64,000 nucleotides of DNA from positions 3,527,501 through 3,591,500 of the forward strand of contig NC_007912.1 of assembly GCF_000013665.1 (NCBI RefSeq), read 5' to 3'. The stretch is from Saccharophagus degradans 2-40. Lineage in GTDB: Bacteria > Pseudomonadota > Gammaproteobacteria > Pseudomonadales > Cellvibrionaceae. A program made the translations under genes and the position numbers. Positions 16,191 to 25,692 of this stretch are shown piece after piece; the first letter of the stretch is position 1, and every line of letters starts with the position of its first letter. The notes beneath the pieces are model-generated. The model was not told the DNA's origin and made no database searches. It worked only from the letters and a program-made list of their open reading frames with translations.

Positions 16191-16681
16191 GCTGAAGGTC
16201 CTTTTAATAACGTTGCTAGATCGGTGGCCTTATTTTTATAACTAACCACACTTTTCACTGCTTTACCGCAGCGACTACGATTATAAAACCACCCAACCGG
16301 CATTACCATTATTGCTAACCCTGCCTAACCAATAGCATCAAACAACCCAAACCTGACTGACCAACCAAGCTAAGCTCTCTTAACAGCAATAAATGCATTG
16401 AAGTGAAAGCCTGCCATTACAAAGCATGACAAAAACCAGCCAATGTGAGGACTTATGCCTCTATTTGTACATTTTATGAAGCGCACAATTGATTATTTAG
16501 TACTATTGTAATATTAATATGCAAGAGCCTAGCTGGCTCCAAACCAAAATAATCAATAACAGGCTGCGTTACCAAGTAAATAATCGGGTTTCAGCAGTTT
16601 TAACTTTCTGGGTTTTCACCACTAAAACTGGTGCGCAGTCTAGCCCCCATAAAAATAAGAGAGAAAATAAGAGAGACACTC
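16191..16681. other. Divergent promoter region of GH105 and GH43 genes
   Basis: About 490 bases. It should hold promoters for both carbohydrate genes. I found no palindromic operator of the LacI type here, unlike at 39224, and no RNA gene. Confidence 0.45.
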
Positions 16682-19000
16682 ATGTTTAATATACGCGCTT
16701 GGCAACTTGACTTGCCCTTGGCGTTATTGGCGTTTTCGTCTACAAGTTACGCTATCGATAACGGCACTTACACAATTCAATCTAAACACAGTGGCAAGGT
16801 TGTAGAAGTGGCCGCAGGCAGTGTAGATGATGCTGCAAATGTGGCCCAATGGCCCAGTAATGGCCATCCTACCCAGCAGTGGATAATTACCCAAATTAGC
16901 GGCGATGATTACTCGGTAATAAATGTAAATAGCGGCAAAGCTATGGAGGTATACGACTTCGGCACCACGGACGGCGGCAACATAGTGCAATACCCCTACT
17001 GGGGAGGCGCCCCCCAGTTGTGGACAATTACAGATCAAGGCGGTTATTACAGCTTAATAAACAAACACAGTGGTAAAGCTTTAGATTTGTTAAATTGGGA
17101 TACCACAGACGGCGCCAATATAGGCCAGTGGGCTTGGTGGGGCGGCGATGCGCAACTGTGGGCACTGAACACAGTGCAACCCAGCACAGTCACCTTCACA
17201 CTTGAAGAAAACCAAGCGGGTTTTTGCAGCGTAGATGGCAGCATAGATAGCAATCATACGGGCTATACCGGCAGCGGGTTTGCCAATACAACCAATGCAA
17301 ATGGCCAAGGAGTTAATTGGTCGGTAAATGTAGCCACAGCTGGTACCTATACGTTTACATGGCGCTATGCGGGCACTAGCAACCGCCCAGCCAACTTGCT
17401 AATAGATGGCAGCACACAGGTTTCGGGCATTGCTTTAAATTCAACCGGCGCATGGGCAACTTGGGCTAATAGTGCAGAAATAAGTGTTTGGCTTGACACA
17501 GGTGTGCACTCACTTCGGCTGCAAGCCACAACCAGCGCGGGCTTACCTAATATAGATTCGCTTAGCATAACCGGCCAAAGCGCAGCAGCGGGCAACTGCA
17601 GCGGCGCAATTGAACCTATCACTTTTGCCACACCAAGCTTTACCAATATAGCGGTGCACGACCCCTCGGTAATAGAAGCAAACCATCAATACTACGTATT
17701 TGGCTCCCACCTTTCTGTGGCTAAAACGCCCGACCTAAAAAACTGGTCGCGCGTGGCGGATGGTGTAACCACCAATAACCCATTGTTTAACGATGTAACC
17801 AGCGAACTTGCAGAAGCATTAGCTTGGGCAGAAACCACTACCCTGTGGGCGCCAGATGTTACCTATGTAAATGGTCGGTATTTGATGTATTACAACGCCT
17901 GCCGTGGCGACTCACCACTGTCGGCTATGGGTATTGCTTCTTCGAACAACATAGAAGGCCCTTACACTAACGATGGTATATTCCTTAAATCTGGAATGTG
18001 GGGCCAAACCAGCGAAGATGGCACTGTGTACGACGCAACCGTGCACCCCAATGCTGTGGACCCCGTTATTTTTAGCGACGCAAATAATCGCATGTGGATG
18101 ACCTACGGTTCGTATTCGGGTGGTATTTTTATTATGGAGTTAAACCCATCCACGGGGTTCCCTTACGCGGGGCAAGGTTATGGTAAACATTTAATGGGTG
18201 GCAACCACGCGCGCATTGAAGGCGCTTACACCATCTACAGCCCAGAAACGGGCTACTACTATATGTATGTAAGCTACGGTGGCCTAGGCGCAGATGGCGG
18301 CTATAACGTTCGTGTGGCCCGAGCAACTAGCCCAGACGGCCCCTACTATGATGCCAACGGCACCAATATGGCCAACGTAAAAAGCAACCCAAGCTTGCCA
18401 CTGTTCGACGACGCCAGCATAGCACCCCACGGTGTAAAACTTATGGGTAACCACGTGTTTAGCGGCACTAACAATGTACTTGGTTACGTATCACCAGGGC
18501 ACAACTCTGCATACCGTGACGCCACTACCGGCCAAACATTTTTACTATTCCACACACGCTTCCCTGGGCGCGGCGAAGAGCATGAAGTGCGAGTGCATGA
18601 AGTGTTCTACAACGATGCAGGCTGGCCGGTAATAGCACCATTGCGCTATGCCCAAAAAGTAGATGCCAACAACCCAAATAGAAGTGCGAGCGAGCTAAAT
18701 GCAGTGTACGCAAGCGAACTGCCAGGTAGCTATCAGCTAATTAACCACGGCAAAGACATAAGCGCGACAATTAAAAATTCCGTTAACATCACGCTAAACA
18801 GCAACGGCAGTATCTCTGGCGAGCTATCTGGCAGCTGGACATACAACGCCAACACCCGCAATACCGTAATCACCGTTGCCGGTGTGGCCTACCGCGGCGT
18901 GGTATCTCGCCAATGGAACCAAGCACGCAACCGCTTCGAAGTCACCTTCAGCGCCCTATCTGCAGACGGCACAGCAATATGGGGGGTGAACAGCGACTAA
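16682..19000 (+). CDS. Modular GH43 endo-arabinanase (ricin lectin - CBM - GH43 - C-terminal beta domain)
   Basis: About 772 residues, secreted (signal peptide ending near TSYA). Domains in order: a ricin-type beta-trefoil (about 26-163) with three QW-type repeats; a CBM6/35-like sandwich (about 171-299); a GH43 five-bladed propeller (about 323-665) with its catalytic triad in VHDPSVI (general base), AVDPVIF and RIEGAYT; and the beta-barrel domain typical of AbnB-like arabinanases (about 673-772). It should cut alpha-1,5-arabinan, a pectin side chain, outside the cell. The ATG at 16682 begins a proper signal peptide; an upstream start at 16631 would bury it. The neighbour GH105 fits the same substrate. 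Confidence 0.88.
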   Translation: MFNIRAWQLDLPLALLAFSSTSYAIDNGTYTIQSKHSGKVVEVAAGSVDDAANVAQWPSNGHPTQQWIITQISGDDYSVINVNSGKAMEVYDFGTTDGGNIVQYPYWGGAPQLWTITDQGGYYSLINKHSGKALDLLNWDTTDGANIGQWAWWGGDAQLWALNTVQPSTVTFTLEENQAGFCSVDGSIDSNHTGYTGSGFANTTNANGQGVNWSVNVATAGTYTFTWRYAGTSNRPANLLIDGSTQVSGIALNSTGAWATWANSAEISVWLDTGVHSLRLQATTSAGLPNIDSLSITGQSAAAGNCSGAIEPITFATPSFTNIAVHDPSVIEANHQYYVFGSHLSVAKTPDLKNWSRVADGVTTNNPLFNDVTSELAEALAWAETTTLWAPDVTYVNGRYLMYYNACRGDSPLSAMGIASSNNIEGPYTNDGIFLKSGMWGQTSEDGTVYDATVHPNAVDPVIFSDANNRMWMTYGSYSGGIFIMELNPSTGFPYAGQGYGKHLMGGNHARIEGAYTIYSPETGYYYMYVSYGGLGADGGYNVRVARATSPDGPYYDANGTNMANVKSNPSLPLFDDASIAPHGVKLMGNHVFSGTNNVLGYVSPGHNSAYRDATTGQTFLLFHTRFPGRGEEHEVRVHEVFYNDAGWPVIAPLRYAQKVDANNPNRSASELNAVYASELPGSYQLINHGKDISATIKNSVNITLNSNGSISGELSGSWTYNANTRNTVITVAGVAYRGVVSRQWNQARNRFEVTFSALSADGTAIWGVNSD

Positions 19001-19252
19001 ACTTTAATCGCTAATTGCTAGTTATTAATGGCTAGTTGCTAATCTCCAACAATATATCCAAGGGCGGTTTCGATCGCCCTATTCACAAACATCCTGTGAA
19101 CTGCGACCTGTCAGCTGTCTACTATCGCCTGTCAGCTATCCCCTAATAGCCTTTCCCAATCACCTCCATTTTATTAATCAATTTCTATTAACCCTGCCAA
19201 TCTAATAGTATTTCTCTCGTAAGTTAATCACAGCAAACAACGAGGCATTACT

Positions 19253-19819
19253 ATGCAAACTATTATCAACACTAAAATTCTTCCATTTAAAGCCACCGCT
19301 TTTTCTAAAGGCGACTTTATTCCTGTAAGTGAACAAGACCTACTAGGTAAGTGGTCGGTAGTGATGTTCTACCCTGCGGACTTTACCTTTGTATGCCCAA
19401 CAGAGCTTGGCGACATGGCAGATCACTATGCGCAATTACAAGAGATGGGCGTTGAGGTTTACTCCGTATCTACCGACACGCACTTTACACACAAAGCTTG
19501 GCACGACAGCTCGGACACCATAGGCAAAATTAACTTTCCAATGATTGGCGACCCAACCGGCACCATTTCGCGCAACTTTGGGGTAATGATTGAAGAAGAC
19601 GGCCTAGCACTGCGCGGTACATTCGTCATTAACCCAGAAGGCGAAATTAAAGTAGCGGAAATTCACGACCTAGGTATTGGCCGCTCTGCGAAAGAATTGG
19701 TTCGTAAAATTCAAGCAGCACAATACGTAGCTGAGCACGACGGCGAAGTTTGCCCTGCCGCTTGGCAACCAGGTGAAGCAACACTTGCTCCTTCTTTAGA
19801 CCTTGTAGGCAAAATCTAA
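19253..19819 (+). CDS. ahpC: Alkyl hydroperoxide reductase subunit C (peroxiredoxin)
   Basis: 188 residues, a typical 2-Cys peroxiredoxin that reduces hydrogen peroxide, organic peroxides and peroxynitrite in the cytoplasm. The peroxidatic Cys48 sits in FTFVCPTE and the resolving Cys167 in GEVCPAAW. The conserved PADFTF and [12 protein letters not shown] segments are present. GAGG lies 7 bases before the ATG. The reductase gene ahpF follows after 72 bases. I could not find a convincing OxyR site upstream. Confidence 0.97.
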   Translation: MQTIINTKILPFKATAFSKGDFIPVSEQDLLGKWSVVMFYPADFTFVCPTELGDMADHYAQLQEMGVEVYSVSTDTHFTHKAWHDSSDTIGKINFPMIGDPTGTISRNFGVMIEEDGLALRGTFVINPEGEIKVAEIHDLGIGRSAKELVRKIQAAQYVAEHDGEVCPAAWQPGEATLAPSLDLVGKI

Positions 19820-19891
19820 ACCCTACACTTGTGGCTCCCCGTAAGGGTAGAGCCACACCCTTCAACGGTAAATTTCGACTGAGGCATAAAC

Positions 19892-21508
19892 ATGTTAGAT
19901 CAAACTTTAATTAACCAGCTCAAGCAGTACGTTCAACATATTAAACGCCCAGTTGAGTTGGTACTAACACTAAATAGTTCCGACAAAAGCGAAGAACTAC
20001 AAGCATTAGGTGAACAACTGGCAAGCTTGAGCGATTTAATTTCACTGCAAATAGATGCGGCAAGCAGCAAACGCAGCCCAACGTTACTGGTGCGCTCGCC
20101 AGATACAAAAAGTGAAATACGCTTTAGTGGCATTCCGCTAGGACACGAATTTACCTCGCTGGTACTTGCGTTATTGCACACAGGTGGACACGACACCAAA
20201 CAAGAGCAGGCCATACTAGACCAAATTAAAACACTAGAATTGCCGAAAGGGGCTGAATACTTTGAATTTGAAACGTACATATCTCTTAGCTGCCAAAATT
20301 GCCCAGAGGTAGTACAAGCGTTAAATATTTTGGCGGCAATTAACCCGCAAATTAAACACACAATGATAGACGGCGCGCTGTTCGAGCAAGAAGTAAGCGA
20401 GCGCAAAGTAATGGCCGTACCCAGTGTATTTTTAAACGGCAAGTTATTTGGCCAAGGCCGCATGAACATTAGCCAAATACTCGCTAAGTTAGATAGCGGC
20501 TCGGCAGAGAAACAAAAAAACGCGTTAAACGAAAAACCTAATTTCGACATGCTTATAGTCGGTGGCGGCCCCGCAGGTGCATCTGCAGCGATTTATGCCG
20601 CGCGCAAAGGCATTAAAACCGGTATTGCCGCCGAACGCTTTGGCGGGCAAGTAGCCGATACATTAGCCATTGAAAACTTTATTTCGGTAAAAGCCACAGA
20701 GGGCCCGAAGTTAGTTTCAAGCTTAGAAAGCCACGTACGCGATTACGATGTAGATATAATGCAAGGCCAACAAGCCGCAAAACTCACCCCCGCAAGCGAA
20801 TCGCAATCTGGCTTAGTTGAAATAACACTTACCAACGGCGCGGTATTAAAAAGCCGATCCGTATTACTCGCTACCGGTGCACGCTGGCGCGAATTGGGAG
20901 TGCCAGGTGAACAGGAATACCGAGGCAAGGGCGTGGCTTACTGCCCACACTGCGACGGCCCTTTATTTAAAGGTAAACCAGTAGCGGTAATTGGCGGGGG
21001 CAACTCAGGCGTAGAAGCCGCTATCGATTTAGCCGGTATTACTTCGCACGTAACACTGCTTGAATTTGGTGAAACTTTGCGAGCAGATGATGTGCTTGTA
21101 CGAAAACTAAAATCGCTGCCTAATGTAAAAATTATCACCTCGGCGCAAACCACAGAGGTACACGGCGACGGCGAAAAAGTAACAGGCTTGCGCTACACCA
21201 ACCGCGAAACCAATATTGAACACTCTGTTGCACTTGCAGGGGTATTTGTACAAATAGGTTTAATACCAAACAGCGAATGGCTTGGTGAACCGTCTGGCAA
21301 TGCGGTAAAACGCACACGCTACGGCGAAATTGAAACCAACAGCAAAGGCGAAACATCTGTGCCAGGCGTATTTGCTGCCGGCGATGTAACTACTGCACCC
21401 TACAAACAAATTATTGTAGCTATGGGCAGCGGCGCCAGTGCAGCGTTAGGCGCGTTTGATTATTTAATGCGGCAAGAAACTGATGAGTCGAAATCTGTTG
21501 CGGCTTAA
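19892..21508 (+). CDS. ahpF: Alkyl hydroperoxide reductase subunit F
   Basis: 538 residues, the flavoprotein that passes electrons from NADH to AhpC. It has the N-terminal double-thioredoxin domain with a CQNC active site, then a thioredoxin-reductase body with FAD motif [18 protein letters not shown], the redox CPHC, the NAD loop [16 protein letters not shown] and the C-terminal FAD-binding [10 protein letters not shown]. The length is slightly above the enteric protein's. GAGG precedes the ATG. It is the second gene of an ahpCF operon, ended by the hairpin at 21574-21612. Confidence 0.97.
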   Translation: MLDQTLINQLKQYVQHIKRPVELVLTLNSSDKSEELQALGEQLASLSDLISLQIDAASSKRSPTLLVRSPDTKSEIRFSGIPLGHEFTSLVLALLHTGGHDTKQEQAILDQIKTLELPKGAEYFEFETYISLSCQNCPEVVQALNILAAINPQIKHTMIDGALFEQEVSERKVMAVPSVFLNGKLFGQGRMNISQILAKLDSGSAEKQKNALNEKPNFDMLIVGGGPAGASAAIYAARKGIKTGIAAERFGGQVADTLAIENFISVKATEGPKLVSSLESHVRDYDVDIMQGQQAAKLTPASESQSGLVEITLTNGAVLKSRSVLLATGARWRELGVPGEQEYRGKGVAYCPHCDGPLFKGKPVAVIGGGNSGVEAAIDLAGITSHVTLLEFGETLRADDVLVRKLKSLPNVKIITSAQTTEVHGDGEKVTGLRYTNRETNIEHSVALAGVFVQIGLIPNSEWLGEPSGNAVKRTRYGEIETNSKGETSVPGVFAAGDVTTAPYKQIIVAMGSGASAALGAFDYLMRQETDESKSVAA

Positions 21509-21573
21509 GCTTTTAATCACCAATTAATGGCTTCAACATACACCACCACGCTACATAAGAGTGATGCAAACTA

Positions 21574-21612
21574 AAGAGTAAACTCTATATGGATATAGAG
21601 ATTACTCTTTTT
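21574..21612. terminator. Bidirectional terminator between ahpF and piuC
   Basis: AAGAGTAA pairs with TTACTCTT, and ACTCTATAT with ATATAGAG, around a GG turn, followed by a T6 run on the plus strand and preceded by A-rich sequence. It serves ahpF and possibly the convergent hydroxylase gene. Confidence 0.75.
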
Positions 21613-21652
21613 TATTATCCACTAGTTAATATTTAGAATCGTCTGAATAACC

Positions 21653-22333
21653 TTAGGTCTGCGCCCATTGACGAAGCAAATTATGGTACACGCCAGTTAG
21701 CTGAACTATTTCTGGGCTATCGTCGACTTGAGCGCGCAAAGATTGAATTGCCATATCCATATCGAAAAGTAGCGTGCGTTTTTCGTCGCTATTTACCATG
21801 CTTTGCAACCAAAAAAATGAAGCCAAACGTCGGCCTTTGGTTACCGGGGTTACGCTGTGTAAGCTAGTAGCAGGGTAAAGCACCATATCGCCAGCGGCTA
21901 ATTTAACGCTTTGCGAACCGTAAGTATCTTCTATAACTAACTCGCCACCCTCGTACTCATCTGGCTCCGATAGAAATAGTGTCATAGAAATATCTGTACG
22001 CACTTTTACTGGCGTGCCGGGCACTTGGCGAATTGCGTTATCTACATGCACACCAAAACTGCGACCACCTTGGTAGCAATTAAATAATGGCGGGAATATT
22101 TTTAGCGGTAGCGCGGCGGACATAAACATATTATTTTGCGCTAGCGCGGTAAGAACAATATCACCCAGCTCAATGGCTATAGGTGAGTTTTCAGGCAATT
22201 GCAGGTTGTTTTTTGCTTTGGCAGACTGGTAACCTGCCGTTATATTGCCGTCGGCCCAATCTGCATCTAGCAGTTTGCTTTTTGCAGTTTCAACTTGCTC
22301 TTTACTAAGTACGTTAGGAATTTTTAATAGCAC
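21653..22333 (-). CDS. piuC: PKHD-type Fe(II)/2-oxoglutarate hydroxylase (PiuC/YbiX)
   Basis: 226 residues of the PiuC/YbiX family of Fe(II)/2-oxoglutarate dioxygenases. The iron ligands are visible as H96 and D98 in FGVHVDN and H159 in SLHSVTP, with the 2-oxoglutarate arginine in KGRRLA; these positions match the family as I know it. [14 protein letters not shown] is the core signature. It lies 96 bases downstream of a Fiu/PiuA-type receptor, the classic pairing in Pseudomonas and E. coli (fiu-ybiX). The role in iron uptake is accepted from regulation, but its substrate is not established. Confidence 0.92.
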   Translation of the reverse strand: MLLKIPNVLSKEQVETAKSKLLDADWADGNITAGYQSAKAKNNLQLPENSPIAIELGDIVLTALAQNNMFMSAALPLKIFPPLFNCYQGGRSFGVHVDNAIRQVPGTPVKVRTDISMTLFLSEPDEYEGGELVIEDTYGSQSVKLAAGDMVLYPATSLHSVTPVTKGRRLASFFWLQSMVNSDEKRTLLFDMDMAIQSLRAQVDDSPEIVQLTGVYHNLLRQWAQT

Positions 22334-22383
22334 TGGTAATGCTCGCCCAATAGATAGTTAAATTTTATTTCAGATACAACAAA

Positions 22384-22415
22384 GCGGCGAGCTTTACTTA
22401 AGTAAAACCCGCCGC
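22384..22415 (-). terminator. Hairpin between receptor and piuC
   Basis: 16-base arms (GCGGCG...TTTACTT and its complement with two mismatches) abut without a loop, followed on the minus strand by TTTGTTG. It may reduce rather than block transcription into piuC. Confidence 0.6.
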
Positions 22416-22429
22416 CCTTTATTTACCGA

Positions 22430-24661
22430 TTAGAACGAGAAGCTAGTTTTTACAGAAACGTAGCGACCGTCACCCGGTATAAAGTGCCCACCGCCCAACT
22501 GATCGATATACGACTCGTCAGTTAAGTTTTCGGCATTTAGCTGTACCGCCCATGCATCACTAATTTGATACGATACCATTAAGTCAAAAATTTGGTAATC
22601 GTTCGCTTTTTCTCTGCCAGTAGTACTAGTGCTATTGTAGCGCTCGCCCAAATACTGTGAACCCAAACCAAAGGCGAGTTTTTCGTTTACATCGTAGCGA
22701 CCCCACAAGCTAAACGAATGCTCTGGTGTGCGTGGCAATGCATTACCTTCTTGGTCGACTTCATCATCACCCTCGGCGTTTAATACTTCACTTTTTTGGA
22801 AGGTATAACCGGCGGTGATAGATAGCTGATCGCTAACCTGACCTACTGCGCTTAACTCTAAGCCATCTACACGCTGATGACCATTAAGCGTATCGTAACG
22901 GCTTTGCTCGCTATCTGCAGTAAAGAAAGGATCGTCAGTAAGCGTATTGGTTTTATCTGTACGGAATAACGCACCACTTACAAACAATTTGCTATCTAAC
23001 AGCTCCCACTTGGTGCCCACTTCATAGCTTGTGGTTTTTTCTGGGTCAAGGTTATGCATATTACTGTCTGTACGTGTATTCGCGGTTAAATCTTCGGCCA
23101 TTGGGTTAAAGGAATTACCCGCACCAAAATACACGCTGCCGTTTTCTGCAGGCTTATACACCACACCTAAGTTCCAGCTTAGTTGAGAATCTTCTGTACC
23201 TACTTTCACACTTGGGTCATCGCCACTTAAATCGTAAAAGTACTCGGTTTCGAAAATATCGTAACGCAAACCAACAGAAACTTCCCAGTTAGGGTTTAGT
23301 GTTAAAGTGTCAAAAGCATAAATAGAGGTGGTATCACCGGTCGCCTTGTCGTCTTTACCTAAGCTTGTATAAGTACCTTCGTAATTAACACGCGGGTTTG
23401 GATTGTACAAATCATTTAGCTCAGGCGTAGTATCTAAATTATCAGTACCGTTATCGTCATACACTCCACGCTCAAACTTTTCTTTACCCATTTCGAAACC
23501 CGCAACTATATCGTGGGTAACACCGCCAAGCTGGTATTGGCCGAGTAAATCTACTTGAACAACATTTAAGGAATCGCGAGTATCACGTGTTTTCTCATCA
23601 TTTAAGCGTACATCAGTGCTTGTGGTTAAGCTAATAAAACGCGGCGCAGTAACAACAGATTCGCGGCTCACAGAACCGGTACGCCCTAATACACGCAAGG
23701 TAGTAGAAGCATTTAAATCTTTTTCGTATTTAACAGTAAGCGATTGCGCTTTAATGTCTTCGAAATCGCGGTAAACATTACCGTAGAAATTGCTAAACTC
23801 AACGGGTGGCGCTCCACCTTCTGAATCAGCTAGCTCCGCAACCGGATCTGATGTTGCGCTGTTTGATACCCACGGGATGCCGTAATCAGGCAAATTATCT
23901 TGTGTTTGGAAATCTGCATTCACGCTCAAGCGCGAATCGGTGCCAATACCTGTCGCAAAAGACAGCGCTACGGCTTTAGTCGCGTTATTTACTTCGTCGC
24001 GGCCTGCAACATCGCCAGCATCAGAAAGCACGTTTACACGCAAAGCACTGGTCGCACCCAACGTTTTGTTTACATCCAATTGCGCGCGGTGATCGCTTTC
24101 ACTACCCAAACGTAAAGATACGTCGGCAAACTCATCGAGCTTCGCAGTTTTAGTTTGTAAATTAATGCTGCCACCTGTAGCACCACGACCATAAACTGCA
24201 GACCCAGGGCCCTTAGCAACTTCAATTGCTTCTACGTTGTATGTGTCACGCGTGTAGCCTGCAATATCACGCACGCTATCAATCATTATGTCGTTTTGCG
24301 TACTAAATCCGCGAATAGACATACTGTCGCCTGTTGGCGTTCCGCCTTCACCTGCAGCCATAGAAATGCCTGGCACATTGCGCAATGCATCGCGCAAGCT
24401 GTCCACATTGCGATCTTTCATTACTGACTGTGGGATAACACTAATAGATTTTGCAGTATCTAGTAACGGCTGAGTGTATTTAACAGAAGTAGATTCATCT
24501 ACTTTATAGCTCTCTTCTGTTTGAGCAGACGCCTTCGCTGTCGCCAACTCCGTAATTTCTTCGGCATTCGCCATTGAGATAGGTAGCGCGGCAGATATAG
24601 CCAATGTAAACGCGCTGTATTTAAAGCCTGTAAGTGCTGGCTGAGAGTGTTTATTTTTCAT
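22430..24661 (-). CDS. TonB-dependent catecholate-siderophore receptor (Fiu/PiuA type)
   Basis: 743 residues with a signal peptide ending at SMANA. The plug begins TQPLLDTAKSISVIPQSVM, then LRDALRNVPGISMAAGEGG, MSIRGFSTQNDIMIDSVRD and VEVAKGPGSAVYGRGATGGSIN-type sequence (here IEVAKGPGSAVYGR), the Fiu/PiuA layout. The barrel ends in KTSFSF, with the normal C-terminal phenylalanine. Such receptors take monomeric catechols and catechol-linked compounds. The hydroxylase partner lies just downstream and a good Fur-box match 90 bases upstream. The ligand is inferred from the family only. Confidence 0.9.
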   Translation of the reverse strand: MKNKHSQPALTGFKYSAFTLAISAALPISMANAEEITELATAKASAQTEESYKVDESTSVKYTQPLLDTAKSISVIPQSVMKDRNVDSLRDALRNVPGISMAAGEGGTPTGDSMSIRGFSTQNDIMIDSVRDIAGYTRDTYNVEAIEVAKGPGSAVYGRGATGGSINLQTKTAKLDEFADVSLRLGSESDHRAQLDVNKTLGATSALRVNVLSDAGDVAGRDEVNNATKAVALSFATGIGTDSRLSVNADFQTQDNLPDYGIPWVSNSATSDPVAELADSEGGAPPVEFSNFYGNVYRDFEDIKAQSLTVKYEKDLNASTTLRVLGRTGSVSRESVVTAPRFISLTTSTDVRLNDEKTRDTRDSLNVVQVDLLGQYQLGGVTHDIVAGFEMGKEKFERGVYDDNGTDNLDTTPELNDLYNPNPRVNYEGTYTSLGKDDKATGDTTSIYAFDTLTLNPNWEVSVGLRYDIFETEYFYDLSGDDPSVKVGTEDSQLSWNLGVVYKPAENGSVYFGAGNSFNPMAEDLTANTRTDSNMHNLDPEKTTSYEVGTKWELLDSKLFVSGALFRTDKTNTLTDDPFFTADSEQSRYDTLNGHQRVDGLELSAVGQVSDQLSITAGYTFQKSEVLNAEGDDEVDQEGNALPRTPEHSFSLWGRYDVNEKLAFGLGSQYLGERYNSTSTTGREKANDYQIFDLMVSYQISDAWAVQLNAENLTDESYIDQLGGGHFIPGDGRYVSVKTSFSF

Positions 24662-24750
24662 GGTGAATCCCCCTAGATAGATAAAGTTTCTAGGGTGCGG
24701 CGTATCGCTTCTCCCTAGAAAGGCCGCGACAATACCAACAGATCAATCTA

Positions 24751-24769
24751 AATGCAAATCATTATTGTT
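24751..24769. promoter_or_regulatory. Fur box between divergent iron-uptake genes
   Basis: AATGCAAATCATTATT agrees at 13 of 16 positions with the core of the 19-bp Fur consensus. It sits 90 bases upstream of the receptor ATG and 120 bases upstream of the divergent DUF3450 start. One site could repress both operons when iron is plentiful. Confidence 0.6.
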
Positions 24770-24888
24770 TACATGCGTATTATCTTGTGCGATACTGCGC
24801 CGCGCGATTAGGGTGCTATCAGTACGCCCCCTACAAACACATATGTAACTCGCACATTTAAGTGCCCCCTTCTTTCGAGGTAAATTTC

Positions 24889-25692
24889 TTGCAACCGTGT
24901 CTAAACTTCAAGCCGATACGCTCGTTGGCGGCAGCACTCCTTCTATGGGCAGGGTCAAGCCAAGCTCAGACGCCCGACACCGTAGATAGGCTTACGCAAC
25001 AATGGCTAGCCACCGAGCAGCAAGCCAGCGCGTTAATGTCGGAATGGCAGCTTCAGCAACCTATGCTTGAGCAGCGCAAAGCACTACTGCAAGCCGAAAA
25101 AGAACAGCTATTAGCCATTCTCAAGCAAAGCGATGCTGGTCAAAGCAGTGTGGATACTCGCCGAAGCGAGCTATTAGCAGAGCAATCGAACCTGGAGAAG
25201 CAGCAACAGCAATTAACGCAATCTTTGGAACAGCTAGTTGCTCGTCAACATTCGCTTACTGAGCTGCTGCCCCCTCCACTAGCCAGCGCCTGGCAAAAGG
25301 AATCGGCTACTCTCAGCGAGTCACCAGAAGCGTCGCAACTTTTACAGGTAGCCTTAGCCCAACTCGGCCAACTTGCAGATTTCGACAATCGACTCTCCGT
25401 ACACGAAGCCCCCATCCAACAGCCAGACGGCGGTGAACTATTGGTTAAACAGCTGTATTTAGGAGTGGGCATGGCATGGTTTAGTAGCGCAGATGGCGAA
25501 TTTGCCGGCTGGGGACAAGCGAGTGATGCAGGCTGGGAGTGGCACATAGACACTAGCGCCAACGCCAAAGAAATTCACAAAGCAATTGCCATCTATGAAA
25601 AACGTCAACAAGCAGATTTGGTAAAGCTCCCAATACAACTCACTAGCTCGAATGCGCAAACGCCATTACATAACGTGGAGGCGCAACAATGA
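24889..25692 (+). CDS. DUF3450 periplasmic coiled-coil protein of a TonB system
   Basis: About 268 residues. A signal peptide (LAAALLLWAGSSQA) is followed by a long Gln/Glu/Leu-rich coiled coil (about 30-125) and a compact C-terminal half with LYLGVGMAWFSSADGEFAGWG, typical of DUF3450. These proteins accompany long ExbB (TtpC) genes in Vibrio and Shewanella. I favour the TTG at 24889, which has CGAGG 9 bases upstream; a GTG at 24862 is open too. The stop overlaps the next ATG by 4 bases (ATGA), so translation is coupled. A structural role in the TonB complex is inferred from synteny. Confidence 0.8.
   Translation: MQPCLNFKPIRSLAAALLLWAGSSQAQTPDTVDRLTQQWLATEQQASALMSEWQLQQPMLEQRKALLQAEKEQLLAILKQSDAGQSSVDTRRSELLAEQSNLEKQQQQLTQSLEQLVARQHSLTELLPPPLASAWQKESATLSESPEASQLLQVALAQLGQLADFDNRLSVHEAPIQQPDGGELLVKQLYLGVGMAWFSSADGEFAGWGQASDAGWEWHIDTSANAKEIHKAIAIYEKRQQADLVKLPIQLTSSNAQTPLHNVEAQQ

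Noticed and set aside
19100-19250. OxyR binding site before ahpC
   Set aside because: CTAT and ATAG words occur near 19184-19210, but their spacing does not fit the ATAG-N7-CTAT-N7 pattern.
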